Both the position numbers and the translations under genes were made by a program. This document shows, one piece after another, positions 27,966 through 37,675 of a stretch of DNA of 64,000 nt (its first letter is position 1; each line of letters opens with the position of its first letter). The notes under the pieces were generated by a model that saw nothing but the letters and a program-made list of their open reading frames with translations, made no database searches and was not told the origin of the DNA. The DNA is taken from the NCBI RefSeq assembly GCF_000152785.1, contig NZ_CH672414.1:339615-403614 (forward strand). Reading direction: 5' to 3'. The DNA comes from Yoonia vestfoldensis SKA53 (GTDB lineage: Bacteria; Pseudomonadota; Alphaproteobacteria; Rhodobacterales; Rhodobacteraceae).

Positions 27966-29945
27966 ATGGCTGCGAAAGACACCGATGATCGCAAGGACAA
28001 CGACCAGGATGGGGATATCAGTCTTGATATGAGCCAGGCCGCGGTCAAGCGAATGATCGCCGATGCCCGCGAACGCGGCTATATTACATATGACCAGCTG
28101 AACGCGGTCCTGCCACCCGAACAGGTGTCGTCCGACCAGATCGAAGACGTGATGTCGATGTTGTCCGAAATGGGCATTCAGGTCACAGAAGAAGAAGAAT
28201 CAGAAGAAAGCGATGATGGCGCCGGCGGCACCGACATTGCCACCGTATCTGGGTCGCGCGATGTGACCATCGGCGGGGCCGAGGCGGAAAAGCTGGACCG
28301 CACCGATGACCCCGTGCGCATGTACCTGCGCGAAATGGGATCGGTCGAGCTTTTGTCACGCGAAGGCGAGATCGCCATCGCCAAGCGGATCGAGGCTGGC
28401 CGCAACACGATGATTCTGGGCCTGTGCGAAAGCCCGCTGACCTTTCAGGCGATCACCATCTGGCGCGATGAATTGCTGTCAGAGGACATTCTGCTGCGCG
28501 ACGTGATCGACCTTGAAACCACCTTTGGCAACCAATTGGGCGAGGAGGGCGAGGTTGAAACTGTCGTCACCGCTGCCTCTGTGTCCGACACCAAGGAGGA
28601 TGGCGGCAGCGAGTTGGATGCTGACGGCAACCCAATCAGCAAGGACGATGACGACGACGATGACGATCAGGCCAATATGTCGCTGGCCGCAATGGAAGCC
28701 GCGCTGAAGCCGCGCGTGCTCGAAACGCTGGAAATCATCGCGCGCGGCTTTGCCGATCTGTCCGACATGCAGGACGCGCGGATGTCCGCGACCTTGAACG
28801 AAGATTCGTCGTTTTCGGTCAAAGAAGAAGAACGCTATCAGACGCTGCGCTCCGAAATCGTGGTGCTGGTCAATTCGCTGCACCTGCACAACAACCGGAT
28901 CGAGGCGCTGATCGACCAATTGTATGGCATCAACCGCCGGATCATGTCGATCGACAGCGCCATGGTGAAACTGGCCGATCAGGCCCGCATCAACCGCCGT
29001 GAATTCATTGACGAATATCGCGGGCGCGAATTGGACCCGAACTGGCTGGAACAGATGGCCGAGAAATCAGGCCGCGGCTGGCAGGCCTTGGTCGAAAAAT
29101 CGACCGACAAGATCGAAGAATTGCGCAATGATATGGCGCAGGTCGGGCAATATGTCGGCGTCGATATCACCGAATTCCGCCGTATCGTCCAGCAGGTCCA
29201 AAAAGGTGAAAAAGAAGCGCGGCAGGCCAAGAAAGAAATGGTCGAGGCGAACCTGCGTCTGGTGATTTCCATCGCCAAGAAATACACGAACCGTGGCCTG
29301 CAATTCCTTGATCTTATTCAAGAAGGTAATATCGGCCTGATGAAGGCCGTCGATAAATTCGAATATCGCCGTGGCTATAAATTCAGCACCTATGCGACAT
29401 GGTGGATCAGGCAGGCGATCACGCGCTCTATCGCGGATCAGGCCCGCACGATCCGGATTCCGGTGCATATGATCGAGACGATCAACAAGCTGGTCCGCAC
29501 GGGCCGCCAGATGCTGCATGAAATCGGCCGTGAACCCACGCCAGAGGAATTGGCCGAAAAGCTGCAAATGCCGCTCGAAAAGGTCCGCAAGGTGATGAAG
29601 ATCGCCAAGGAGCCGATCTCGCTCGAAACGCCGATTGGCGATGAGGAAGACAGCCAGCTTGGCGATTTCATCGAGGACAAAAACGCGATCCTGCCGCTGG
29701 ACAGCGCCATTCAGGAAAACCTGAAGGAAACCACGACCCGCGTGCTGGCCTCGCTTACGCCGCGCGAAGAACGTGTGCTGCGTATGCGTTTTGGCATCGG
29801 GATGAACACGGATCACACGCTCGAAGAAGTTGGCCAGCAGTTCAGCGTCACCCGCGAACGCATCCGCCAGATCGAGGCTAAGGCGCTGCGCAAGCTCAAG
29901 CACCCCAGCCGGTCACGCAAATTGCGGTCGTTCCTCGACCAGTGA
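27966..29945 (+). CDS. rpoD: RNA polymerase primary sigma factor (sigma-70)
   Basis: The 659-residue housekeeping sigma factor. Region 1.1 is at the N-terminus, region 1.2 at [21 protein letters not shown] (about residue 113), and a long acidic non-conserved insert with eight consecutive aspartates sits near residue 225. Region 2 follows with [22 protein letters not shown] (split here) near 425 and the -10 recognition [18 protein letters not shown] near 475. Region 4 HTH ends in [22 protein letters not shown] near 620. The ATG at 27966 is preferred over the TTG just before it. It lies 129 bases after dnaG. Confidence 0.97.
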   Translation: MAAKDTDDRKDNDQDGDISLDMSQAAVKRMIADARERGYITYDQLNAVLPPEQVSSDQIEDVMSMLSEMGIQVTEEEESEESDDGAGGTDIATVSGSRDVTIGGAEAEKLDRTDDPVRMYLREMGSVELLSREGEIAIAKRIEAGRNTMILGLCESPLTFQAITIWRDELLSEDILLRDVIDLETTFGNQLGEEGEVETVVTAASVSDTKEDGGSELDADGNPISKDDDDDDDDQANMSLAAMEAALKPRVLETLEIIARGFADLSDMQDARMSATLNEDSSFSVKEEERYQTLRSEIVVLVNSLHLHNNRIEALIDQLYGINRRIMSIDSAMVKLADQARINRREFIDEYRGRELDPNWLEQMAEKSGRGWQALVEKSTDKIEELRNDMAQVGQYVGVDITEFRRIVQQVQKGEKEARQAKKEMVEANLRLVISIAKKYTNRGLQFLDLIQEGNIGLMKAVDKFEYRRGYKFSTYATWWIRQAITRSIADQARTIRIPVHMIETINKLVRTGRQMLHEIGREPTPEELAEKLQMPLEKVRKVMKIAKEPISLETPIGDEEDSQLGDFIEDKNAILPLDSAIQENLKETTTRVLASLTPREERVLRMRFGIGMNTDHTLEEVGQQFSVTRERIRQIEAKALRKLKHPSRSRKLRSFLDQ

Positions 29946-30263
29946 TCCGGTCAGGCCTGCCCAGTCGGTTGCATCGGCTGGGCGGTGCTTGCCCCAGCCG
30001 CATGTCTGGCGCCGCAGCCGGTAATCTGGCCCAGTGAAATTGCAGATCCAGCGATCACGTCAGGCTTTGGTTTGACGCGACAAGGCGTCGAGACATCTGC
30101 CGGCAACAGCATGGCGGTTTGCTGGCTGCCCGCTTATCACCTGCCTGTCTCATGCTGTATCTAGCGGTCTAAAATCCCCCCTACCCAAAACCAAGGCGGG
30201 TTCTTATAGTGGCTGTGGATAAGTGGGGTCTTGCCCCAACACATAGACCCAAAGGACCCCCTT
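29946..30263. other. Intergenic region rpoD to nrdR
   Basis: This 318-base gap has no supported open frame. It contains a weak hairpin 13 bases after the rpoD stop (GCCCAG at 29959 with CTGGGC at 29978, 13-base loop, no U-tract). Just before nrdR is the ribosome site AAAGGA. No NrdR box or riboswitch is recognisable. The promoter of the nrdR-ribD operon must lie here. Confidence 0.5.
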
Positions 30264-30734
30264 ATGCGTTGCCCTTTTTGCGGAAATGTCGATACTCAGG
30301 TCAAGGATTCCCGTCCCGCCGAGGACCATGTCGCGATCCGGCGCAGGCGGTTTTGTCCGGCCTGTGGCGGGCGGTTCACGACCTATGAACGCGTGCAATT
30401 GCGTGATCTTGTGGTGATCAAATCCAATGGGCGGCGCGAGGATTTCGACCGCCAGAAGCTGGAACGCTCGATCCGGATCGCGCTACAAAAACGCCCTGTT
30501 GAACCAGAACGGATGGATCAGATGATCAGCGGCATCGTGCGCAGGCTGGAAAGCCTGGGCGATACCGACATCCCGTCTGGCACGATTGGCGAGATCGTGA
30601 TGGAAAGCCTCGCACGGATCGATACGGTCGCCTATGTGCGCTTCGCCAGCGTTTACAAGAATTTTCAGGCGGCGGATGATTTCGATAAATTCGTCAGCGA
30701 ATTGCGCCCGCACGCAGCCAAAGAAGACGAGTGA
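30264..30734 (+). CDS. nrdR: Transcriptional repressor NrdR
   Basis: NrdR represses ribonucleotide reductase genes in response to ATP/dATP. The 156-residue protein has an N-terminal zinc ribbon (Cys3, Cys6, Cys31, Cys34 in MRCPFCGN and [10 protein letters not shown]) and an ATP-cone (about residues 49-139, starting [20 protein letters not shown]). The start at 30264 gives the invariant MRCPFCGN N-terminus and has AAAGGA upstream. It overlaps ribD by four bases, the common nrdR-ribD arrangement. Confidence 0.97.
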   Translation: MRCPFCGNVDTQVKDSRPAEDHVAIRRRRFCPACGGRFTTYERVQLRDLVVIKSNGRREDFDRQKLERSIRIALQKRPVEPERMDQMISGIVRRLESLGDTDIPSGTIGEIVMESLARIDTVAYVRFASVYKNFQAADDFDKFVSELRPHAAKEDE

Positions 30735-31810
30735 CCGACGCCCGCTACATGGCTCTCGCGCTGCAACTGGGGCGGCGCGGGATGGGCCGTGTCTGGCCCA
30801 ATCCGGCTGTTGGCTGCGTGATCGTCAACCATGGCCGCATCGTCGGGCGTGGCTGGACACAGGATGGCGGGCGTCCGCATGCCGAAACTGTCGCCTTGGC
30901 GCAAGCCGGGCCGGATGCATGCGGCGCAACTGTCTATGTCACGTTGGAACCCTGTGCGCATCATGGCCAGACGCCGCCCTGCGCCGCGGCGCTGATTGCC
31001 GCGGGTGTGGCGCGGGTCGTCGTGGCGCTCGGTGATCCCGATGCGCGGGTTGCGGGGCGCGGCATTGCGCTGTTGGAACAGGCAGGGATCGCGGTGGAAA
31101 CGGGGCTGCTGGCCGATCAGGCGCGCGCCGATCATGCGGGGTTTTTGTCGCGGATCACGGCCGCGCGGCCTTTCGTGACGTTGAAGCTGGCGGGCACGCT
31201 GGATGGCCGGATCGCCACCGCCAGCGGCGAAAGCCAATGGATCACCGGAACAGAGGCCCGCCGCGCGGTGCATATGATGCGCGCGCGCCATGATGCGGTG
31301 CTGGTGGGCGCAGGGACCGTGCGTGCCGATGATCCCGCGCTGAGCGTGCGCGGTCTTGGCATCCCCCGCCAGCCTGTGCGTATCGTCGTATCGCGTGCCG
31401 TGAAACTGCCGCTGACCAGCCAATTGGCGCAAACCGCGCGCCAATCGCCGGTCTGGATCTGCCACGGGGCGGAGGCCGATGTGGCCGATTGGCTGGCGCT
31501 GGGCGCTGTCAGCCTGCCCTGTGCGGTGCGCGCAGGACAGGTCGAACCAGAGGCGATGATGCAGGCGCTCGCAAGCGCAGGGATCACGCGGGTGTTTTGC
31601 GAAGGCGGCGGGATGTTGGCCGCCTCATTGCTGGGCGCAGGGCTGGTCGATGATCTGGTGGTGATGACTGCGGGCTGTGCGATCGGGGCTGAAGGCACGC
31701 CTGCGCTGGCCGCGATGGGAATCGGGCGGCTGGCGGATGCGCCGCGCTTTGCCTTGCATGATCTGGCGCGTCTGGGCGATGATGTCATGACGCATTGGCG
31801 GCGGGTCTAG
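30731..31810 (+). CDS. ribD: Bifunctional riboflavin deaminase/reductase RibD
   Basis: RibD deaminates and then reduces the pyrimidine intermediate in riboflavin synthesis. The 359-residue protein has an N-terminal cytidine-deaminase-like domain with the zinc motif [11 protein letters not shown] (about residue 46) and [17 protein letters not shown] (near 75). The C-terminal reductase domain begins near [16 protein letters not shown] (about 150), with [21 protein letters not shown] (near 290). GTG start overlaps the nrdR stop. The rest of the riboflavin genes lie 3.5 kb away, separated by the capsule genes kpsC and kpsS. Confidence 0.95.
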   Translation: MTDARYMALALQLGRRGMGRVWPNPAVGCVIVNHGRIVGRGWTQDGGRPHAETVALAQAGPDACGATVYVTLEPCAHHGQTPPCAAALIAAGVARVVVALGDPDARVAGRGIALLEQAGIAVETGLLADQARADHAGFLSRITAARPFVTLKLAGTLDGRIATASGESQWITGTEARRAVHMMRARHDAVLVGAGTVRADDPALSVRGLGIPRQPVRIVVSRAVKLPLTSQLAQTARQSPVWICHGAEADVADWLALGAVSLPCAVRAGQVEPEAMMQALASAGITRVFCEGGGMLAASLLGAGLVDDLVVMTAGCAIGAEGTPALAAMGIGRLADAPRFALHDLARLGDDVMTHWRRV

Positions 31811-31816
31811 GGTTGC

Positions 31817-31861
31817 ACGGGGCGCTGCCCCGTACCCCGGAGTATTTTTGGAAAAGAGAAG
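31817..31861 (+). repeat. Intergenic hairpin/ATTTTT element, copy D (type 1)
   Basis: A strong hairpin, ACGGGGC-gct-GCCCCGT, begins seven bases after the ribD stop, followed by CCCCGGAGTATTTTTGG and AAAAGAGAAG. It abuts the stop of convergent kpsC. It looks like the ribD terminator. Confidence 0.7.
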
Positions 31862-33856
31862 TTAGCGCCACAAAGGCGCTGCGCTGGCGAACAGCCCTTG
31901 CAGTTTTGCTGTGGCGCGGTTGAGGCGCGTGGCGGGCGGGATATCGCCATGGGTGAGCCTGTCCACGATCACCTCGACCGGGCAGGGCAGGCCGCTGACC
32001 GGATCGCGGTAGCGCGGATAGGCAATCAGCGCGGCGTGAACAAGCGCCGTGAGGTCCAGTGTTTTGTTGCGCCGTGACAGTGGCATCGTGCGGTCATCGG
32101 TCAGCCCCCAGCCGGCATAGAACGGCATCCCCAGACAGCTGACCGGGCGGTCGTGCAAGAGCGCCTCGAACCCCAGGAGCGAGGTCATGGTCCAGACGCA
32201 ATCGCAGGCCTGAATGGCGGCGATCGGGTCAGCATCTTCTAGCACCAGATCGGCCCAGTCGCGTGCGTTGGATATATGGCCGGGCCGCAGATTTGCGCGC
32301 ACGTCGGGGTGCGGTTTGTAGATGATCACGGCGGCGGGGTTTGCTGCGCGCACCGCTTGCAGCAGTGCGGCGTTGCTGCGCACGGCACCCGCGCCCAGCC
32401 GGATGCTGGCGTCGTCCTCGACCTGCCCCGGCACAAGGATGCGCCGCCCTTTGGGCAGGTCGGGCAGGGGTGTGCCCTGCAGATTATATTTTGACAGGCC
32501 CGCCGCCCTGATCCGCTTGATCAGCGCCGCTGCGCGGTCGCGGGCGGTGGCGGGGAGCGTGGTTGATCCGGCGATCAGCGCCTCGAGCCTGCTGGGGCGG
32601 GTTGCGTCGTAATAGATGCCCAGATCGTCCAGCACCAAGGACAAGGGCGCCACCAGATCGGCACCCAGCCCGCGCGAGCGCACAAAACCATCCTCGACCA
32701 GCACCGCGTCGCGCGCATCCGTGCTGGCCCAGCGCATCAGGCGGCGGTTGGTTTGTTCGGCCTGCGGTGCCGCCTTGGCCCCGCGCGCAAACCTGACCTG
32801 CGCGTATTGGCCGAAGAACTGCTGCAAGGGGCTGCGTTTCCACAGCCGCATGTCGGCCGCGACCCAGCCCTGGTGGTCGTCACGCCAGGCGCGGGTCAGC
32901 GCCGACTGGGTGGCTGTCGCTTCCTCGAAGCTGCACAGCCGGTCGTGATAGGGGTCGTACCATGTCGGGTAAAGGATCATCGCGCCCGCGAAAAGCTGCG
33001 CCCGCGTCAGGCGGCGTTGGCGGCGTGGCAACGGTTTGCGGTCATCGCTGAGCCCCCAGCCCGCATAGAAGGGTTGGCCGAAGACCACGGGTTTGTGGCC
33101 AGCCAAGATCGCCTCGAACCCAAGTTGCGACGTGACGGTGTAGACCGCGACCGCGCCTGCCAGCAGCGCCCATGGCGAGACGGGGGCGGCACACAGGCTG
33201 ATCCGGTCGCTGGTATCGGCAGCGGTGAAATAGCCCGCCTTGTCGCCGGTCATGGTTTCGGGATGGGTTTTGATCACGATCCTTTGGCTGGGATGTTCGG
33301 TTTGGGCGAAAAACAGCATTTCGCGGAACGTGTTGCTGTCGGCACCGCTGGCGGTGATTGACGCATCCATGCGGGTCTGGTCGATGACCAGCACATAGCC
33401 GGCATCTGGCACGGGCGTCGCGGGATCAAAACAGCTGTATTTCGATAGATGTTCGGCCTGCAAGGCGCTGATCCCCGCCTTGGCACGGTTCAGCAGGACG
33501 GTATCGTCCAGCGGATCATGCGCAAGAATCATTTCCAGATCGGACGGGGTGGCGGGGTCAAAATGCACGCCGCGCCGGTCGATGTTCAACCCGATCGGCA
33601 GATCACCGGACCGTCCGGGCCGGACCGAGCGCAGAAAACTGTCCTCGACCCGGATCAGCCCCGCACCTTTGTGCCGCGCCACAGCCTCGCCCCTTGGGGC
33701 GGTGGGGCTTTGGCCCCAGACGCCGACATTGTCTTGGGGTCCGGGCGCGCCGAGCCGGATGTCGAAGCCTGCCAGCGTCAGGATGCGCCGGATGCGGGGC
33801 TGGGTCAGGAAACCGCCCGAATAGACATAAAGGTTCTGGCGCGGTTCGTCTGGCAT
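31862..33856 (-). CDS. kpsC: Capsular polysaccharide beta-Kdo transferase KpsC
   Basis: KpsC adds alternating beta-Kdo residues to the lipid anchor of group 2-type capsules at the cytoplasmic side. The 664-residue protein contains two related glycosyltransferase modules, visible from duplicated segments: VEDSFLRSVRPGRSGDLP near residue 69 and VEDGFVRSRGLGADLVAP near 402, and QPFYAGWGLSDDR near 265 and MPFYAGWGLTDDR near 580. It starts nine bases after the last codon of the full kpsS frame, so the two form an operon. Length matches the family (about 670). Confidence 0.93.
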   Translation of the reverse strand: MPDEPRQNLYVYSGGFLTQPRIRRILTLAGFDIRLGAPGPQDNVGVWGQSPTAPRGEAVARHKGAGLIRVEDSFLRSVRPGRSGDLPIGLNIDRRGVHFDPATPSDLEMILAHDPLDDTVLLNRAKAGISALQAEHLSKYSCFDPATPVPDAGYVLVIDQTRMDASITASGADSNTFREMLFFAQTEHPSQRIVIKTHPETMTGDKAGYFTAADTSDRISLCAAPVSPWALLAGAVAVYTVTSQLGFEAILAGHKPVVFGQPFYAGWGLSDDRKPLPRRQRRLTRAQLFAGAMILYPTWYDPYHDRLCSFEEATATQSALTRAWRDDHQGWVAADMRLWKRSPLQQFFGQYAQVRFARGAKAAPQAEQTNRRLMRWASTDARDAVLVEDGFVRSRGLGADLVAPLSLVLDDLGIYYDATRPSRLEALIAGSTTLPATARDRAAALIKRIRAAGLSKYNLQGTPLPDLPKGRRILVPGQVEDDASIRLGAGAVRSNAALLQAVRAANPAAVIIYKPHPDVRANLRPGHISNARDWADLVLEDADPIAAIQACDCVWTMTSLLGFEALLHDRPVSCLGMPFYAGWGLTDDRTMPLSRRNKTLDLTALVHAALIAYPRYRDPVSGLPCPVEVIVDRLTHGDIPPATRLNRATAKLQGLFASAAPLWR

Positions 33857-33865
33857 TGCGGCAGG

Positions 33866-35164
33866 CTAGGCCACGCGCTGTATCTTGGCCAGCGCGGCGG
33901 TTTGCAGATCGTGCGCCTGATCATTGCCGCAAGGTGCGGCATAGGGACCCGCTTCGGCCAGCATCATCGGGACGACATGCCGGATCAGGTTGCGCCGGCC
34001 CTTGGCGGAATAGAACCCGCCGGGTACCTGACTGGTTTGCAACAGGAATTTCCGGAAATCGTGATAGGCTTGGGTGTCGGGGGGGCATGGGGCGGCGAAA
34101 AAGGCGGGCAGCGGTTAGTCGGACACGAATTGCGGCTTGTCATAGACCGCTGCGCCGAAAATCCGCAATGGGATCCCGCGCCATAGCACCTGCTGGCCCG
34201 CGGTAGAATTGACCGTCACCGCCGAGAGTGCGGAATCGAGCAATCGCGCCAGTTTGCCACCGCGCACAAAATGCACGCGATGCGCGATACCCTGCGCTGT
34301 TGCTGCCTGCCGGATCAGGCGGCGCAGCGGTTTGCGCCCGTTTTCCAGCGGATGCGTCTTGAAGACAAGATGATGGCCCGCCGGTGCGCCTTTGGCAAAA
34401 CCGGCGATGACTACGTCGATAAAGCTTTCCATGTCGCGGAACGGTGAATGAATCTGAAAGCTTGAGTCATGCTCCAGTTGCAGCAGCGCCATGTGATAGG
34501 GATAGCCGCCCGCCTTGATCCGCAAGGTGGCCAGCCCGCGCAGCAGCGCCATAATCGGCATCATCAGCAGACGGCCTGTGTAAAGCTGCGCCTCGGTGCG
34601 CACCGGCAGGGCGCGATGCGGGCGGAATTGCGGATAACTTGCGTTTCGGAACATCACGAACCAATGATAGAGCGCGCCGTAAAAGATATGCTGGCGCATG
34701 TCGCCCCAATGGGACGGCGGCGTCGGCTGGTCTTGCCCCGGCTGTGCCAGATGCGCGCGCATGTCAGCGATGCTGAGGCTGCGTAGCTGCGAATGTCCGT
34801 TGCTGCCGCCGCGTTCATAGGTCACCCAATAGGGGCGCAGATAGCCTTCTTCAAAGACATGGATGCGCAGACCGGTGGCGCGGGCCTGGCGCACCGCCTC
34901 GGCATGGATCGGGCGGGTGTCGCCGTAAAGGACGATATCGGTGATCTGTTTGTCGCGCAGGGTGTCGGCCAATGCGCTGGGCCATGCGTCAGGATTGTCG
35001 CGAAACGGCAGATAGCCGGGGCTGCGCCACCAGAAAGCCGCATCGCCCGCGTTGAACCCGACGCGCCAGACATCGGCCCCTGATGTGCGCAGGGCCGCCG
35101 CGATCTGGCGAAAGAACGGGCCATGCGGCCCCTGCAGGAAAAGGAAGCGGCGTTGGGAACTCAT
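33866..35164 (-). pseudogene. kpsS: Capsular polysaccharide beta-Kdo transferase KpsS, interrupted by an in-frame TAA
   Basis: KpsS adds the first beta-Kdo to the phosphatidylglycerol anchor of capsules. The upstream 349 codons (34118-35164) carry the family features: FLFLQGPHGPFFRQIA at the N-terminus, YEEGYLRPYWVT-like VFEEGYLRPYWVTYE near residue 112, and KTHPLENGRK near 260. Codon 350 is TAA (34115-34117). The same frame continues for 82 codons with plausible KpsS C-terminal sequence (PLPAFFAAPCPPD, FLLQTSQVPGGFYS) to TAG at 33866, nine bases before kpsC. A single C-to-T change (CAA to TAA) would explain this. Real nonsense mutation, readthrough or sequencing error cannot be separated here. 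Confidence 0.85.
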
Positions 35165-35168
35165 AACA

Positions 35169-35192
35169 CTGAACTGACTGAACAAACTAAAC
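35169..35192 (-). repeat. Three 9-base phased repeats upstream of kpsS
   Basis: On the plus strand CTGAAC-tga, CTGAAC-aaa and CTAAAC-gcc follow each other at 9-base spacing, five to 28 bases before the kpsS start. They may be a binding site for a regulator or part of the promoter; nothing proves either. Confidence 0.35.
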
Positions 35193-35292
35193 GCCAGCTT
35201 AACACGGCAATTCTGGCGGTAATGCGGCAAGCCGCCTGCTTGCCTGCACGCCTGCAAGCCGCTAGGTCAGGGGCAAGCGGAAAGGAAAGCGC

Positions 35293-35889
35293 ATGTTCAC
35301 AGGAATTGTCACCGATATCGGGCGGGTGCTGGCATTGGACCAGCAGGGCGATCTGCGCGCGCGGATCGGCACTGGCTATGACGTGGCAGGGATCGACATC
35401 GGGGCGTCGATTGCTTGTAATGGGGTCTGCCTGACGGTGATCGCATTGGGCCGTGATCCGCAGAACTGGTTCGACGTGCAGATTTCGGCGGAAACCGTGG
35501 GGGCCACAAATGTCAGTGGCTGGACGGTCGGCAAAAGGCTGAACCTTGAACGTGCGCTGAAGGTGGGCGACGAATTGGGCGGGCATATTGTGTCAGGCCA
35601 TGTCGATGGTGTGGCCGAGGTGGTGGCGATGCGCGATGAAGGCGACAGCACCCGCGTCACATTCCGCGCGCCAGAGGCGCTGGCGCGGTTCATCGCGCCC
35701 AAAGGGTCGGTGGCGCTGGATGGCACATCGCTGACCGTGAACGAGGTTGCGGGCCGCGATTTCGGGATCAATTTCATCCCCCATACCAAGACCGCCACGA
35801 CATGGGGTGATGTTGCGGTGGGTGATTTGATCAATATCGAGATTGATACGATGGCCCGCTATGTCGCGCGGTTGCAGGATTACGCCTGA
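35293..35889 (+). CDS. ribE: Riboflavin synthase, alpha chain
   Basis: Riboflavin synthase dismutates two 6,7-dimethyl-8-ribityllumazines to riboflavin. The 198-residue protein shows the internal repeat of two lumazine-binding barrels: MFTGIVTDIGRV at residue 1 and HIVSGHVDGVAEVV near 97. Residues SIACNGVCLTVI (near 38) and SVALDGTSLTVNEV (near 138) are the paired substrate motifs. The ribosome site is AAAGGAAAG. It is divergent from kpsS and starts the ribE-ribBA-ribH-nusB cluster. Confidence 0.96.
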   Translation: MFTGIVTDIGRVLALDQQGDLRARIGTGYDVAGIDIGASIACNGVCLTVIALGRDPQNWFDVQISAETVGATNVSGWTVGKRLNLERALKVGDELGGHIVSGHVDGVAEVVAMRDEGDSTRVTFRAPEALARFIAPKGSVALDGTSLTVNEVAGRDFGINFIPHTKTATTWGDVAVGDLINIEIDTMARYVARLQDYA

Positions 35890-35923
35890 TCACGCGGCCC
35901 TGTAGGGCTGTGGCGTTTTTCGC

Positions 35924-35949
35924 GTAAGGTGGGTCAAGACCCACGCTGC
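35924..35949. repeat. Palindromic GTAAGGTGG repeat, copy 2
   Basis: After the ribE stop, GTAAGGTGGGTCAAGACCCA then CGCTGC shares the first half and the centre with the copy after gdh at 20671. GTGGGTC-aa-GACCCAC can pair as a hairpin. Confidence 0.5.
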
Positions 35950-36017
35950 GACCTGCGCCCCTTTTCAAACCGTGGATGCTGGGCTATCTGGCAGGCAACC
36001 AAGCTGCGGGGTCGCAT

Positions 36018-37148
36018 ATGTCCATCACTTTCGAAACACCGGGTCCGGTTGAACAGGACTGGTCCGATGCGATCAGCAAGATCGAGGATATCATCGACGA
36101 CGCCCGCAATGGCCGGATGTTCATCCTTGTCGATCACGAGGACCGTGAGAACGAAGGCGATCTGGTGATCCCCGCGCAGATGGCCACACCTGACGCGATC
36201 AATTTCATGGCCAAGCACGGGCGTGGGCTTATCTGTCTGTCGCTGCCCGGCAGCCGGATCGACGCTCTGGGCCTGCCTTTGATGGCGTCCAACAATTCAT
36301 CGCGCCATGAAACAGCCTTTACCGTCAGCATCGAAGCGCGCGAAGGCGTCAGCACCGGCATTTCAGCGGCCGACCGTGCACGCACCGTGTCGGTGGCGAT
36401 CGACGCGGCCAAGGGCGCGGCCGATATCGCCACGCCGGGCCATGTGTTCCCGCTGCGCGCGCGCGACGGCGGTGTGCTTGTCCGTGCAGGCCATACCGAG
36501 GCTGCTGTCGATATCAGCCGTCTGGCGGGGCTAAACCCGTCGGGCGTGATCTGCGAGATCATGAAAGAAGACGGCGAAATGGCGCGTCTGCCCGATCTTG
36601 TCGCCTTTGCGCAATTGCACGGGCTGAAGATCGGCACGATCAGCGATCTGATCGCCTATCGCCGCCGCCACGACAATCTGGTCGTGTTGCGCGACAGCCA
36701 GACCATCACATCCGAGTTCGGCGGTGACTGGGAGATGCGGATTTTCGTCGATGAAACTCAAGGTGCCGAACATATCGCGCTGATCAAGGGTGATATCACC
36801 ACGCCTGACCCTGTGCTGGTACGGATGCATGCGCTGGACCCGATGCTGGATGTTGTCGGTGTCGGCCCCAAGGGGCGGCGCAACGAATTCGGCGATGCCA
36901 TGCAGCTGATCGCCGATGAAGGGCGTGGCGCGCTGGTCTTGCTGCGCGACCTGCAGATGAAACTTGATCCAAGCGAAGAGGCGACACCCCAGACCCTGCG
37001 CCAATACGGCCTTGGCGCGCAGATCCTGTCGGCGCTGGGCCTGCACGACATCACGCTGCTGACCAATTCACCCAAGCCGCGGGTCGTGGGGCTTGATGCT
37101 TACGGTCTCGAAATCGTCGGCACGCGCAAAATTTCGGAGATTGGCTGA
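36018..37148 (+). CDS. ribB: 3,4-dihydroxy-2-butanone-4-phosphate synthase with degenerate GTP cyclohydrolase II domain
   Basis: The 376-residue protein has an active-looking N-terminal RibB domain: FILVDHEDRENEGDL near residue 36, HGRGLICLSL near 66, and TPGHVFPLRARDGGVLVRAGHTEAAVD (in two parts) near 152. The C-terminal half aligns with GTP cyclohydrolase II but lacks the three zinc cysteines and the RQEGRGIGL catalytic segment; LLRDLQMKLDPSEE stands in the latter place. GCH II activity must therefore come from another gene. The ATG at 36018 is preferred to 35976. It overlaps the ribH start. Confidence 0.92.
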   Translation: MSITFETPGPVEQDWSDAISKIEDIIDDARNGRMFILVDHEDRENEGDLVIPAQMATPDAINFMAKHGRGLICLSLPGSRIDALGLPLMASNNSSRHETAFTVSIEAREGVSTGISAADRARTVSVAIDAAKGAADIATPGHVFPLRARDGGVLVRAGHTEAAVDISRLAGLNPSGVICEIMKEDGEMARLPDLVAFAQLHGLKIGTISDLIAYRRRHDNLVVLRDSQTITSEFGGDWEMRIFVDETQGAEHIALIKGDITTPDPVLVRMHALDPMLDVVGVGPKGRRNEFGDAMQLIADEGRGALVLLRDLQMKLDPSEEATPQTLRQYGLGAQILSALGLHDITLLTNSPKPRVVGLDAYGLEIVGTRKISEIG

Positions 37149-37675
37149 TGGCCGGACCCTCACACCATATCCTGCCGTTGCCAGAGTTTGACAAGCCGGT
37201 GAAGATCCTGATCGCCGCCTCGCCCTATTACAAGGATATCAGCGACCACCAGATCGCCGGAGCCTTGGCCGAGATTGCAAAGGCCGGTGCCAGCCATGAG
37301 ATCGTGCATGTCCCCGGTGCGCTGGAAATTCCCACCGCCATCGGCATTGCCGCACGGATGAGCGATTTTGACGGCTATGTCGCGCTTGGCTGTGTGATCC
37401 GGGGCGAGACAACGCATTACGACACCGTCTGCAACGACAGCAGCCGCGCGCTGCAATTGTTGGGACTGCAGGGCCTGTGTATCGGCAACGGCATCCTGAC
37501 CGTGGAAAACTATGCCCAGGCGGTCGTGCGTGCGGATGCAGCACAGATGAACAAAGGCGGCGGTGCTGCTGCGGCGGCGTTGCATCTGGTGGCGCTGGCG
37601 CGCAAATGGGGCAAAGCTGAAAAAGGCGTGGGCTTTACCCGCGACATCCTGATGACAGGTCATACAACCGCATGA
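37148..37675 (+). CDS. ribH: 6,7-dimethyl-8-ribityllumazine synthase
   Basis: Lumazine synthase condenses the pyrimidine intermediate with dihydroxybutanone phosphate. The 175-residue protein has the active-site segments VHVPGALEIPTAIG near residue 57, ALGCVIRGETTHYDTVCNDS near 79-98 with the catalytic His, and GILTVENYAQAV near 115. Its ATG shares the terminal G of ribBA (TGATG) and its stop overlaps the nusB start, so the ribBA-ribH-nusB genes are coupled. Confidence 0.96.
   Translation: MAGPSHHILPLPEFDKPVKILIAASPYYKDISDHQIAGALAEIAKAGASHEIVHVPGALEIPTAIGIAARMSDFDGYVALGCVIRGETTHYDTVCNDSSRALQLLGLQGLCIGNGILTVENYAQAVVRADAAQMNKGGGAAAAALHLVALARKWGKAEKGVGFTRDILMTGHTTA

Noticed and set aside
33449-34206. 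Plus-strand frames covering the gap between kpsC and the truncated kpsS
   Set aside because: The gap is explained by continuation of the kpsS frame on the minus strand, which has family-like sequence and good operon spacing.
35169-35192. CTGAAC repeats as an SOS box
   Set aside because: The GAAC units are spaced by five bases, not the seven needed for the alphaproteobacterial LexA site.
35890-36017. Possible FMN riboswitch before ribBA
   Set aside because: The conserved FMN (RFN) element blocks are not present; only a palindromic repeat is seen.
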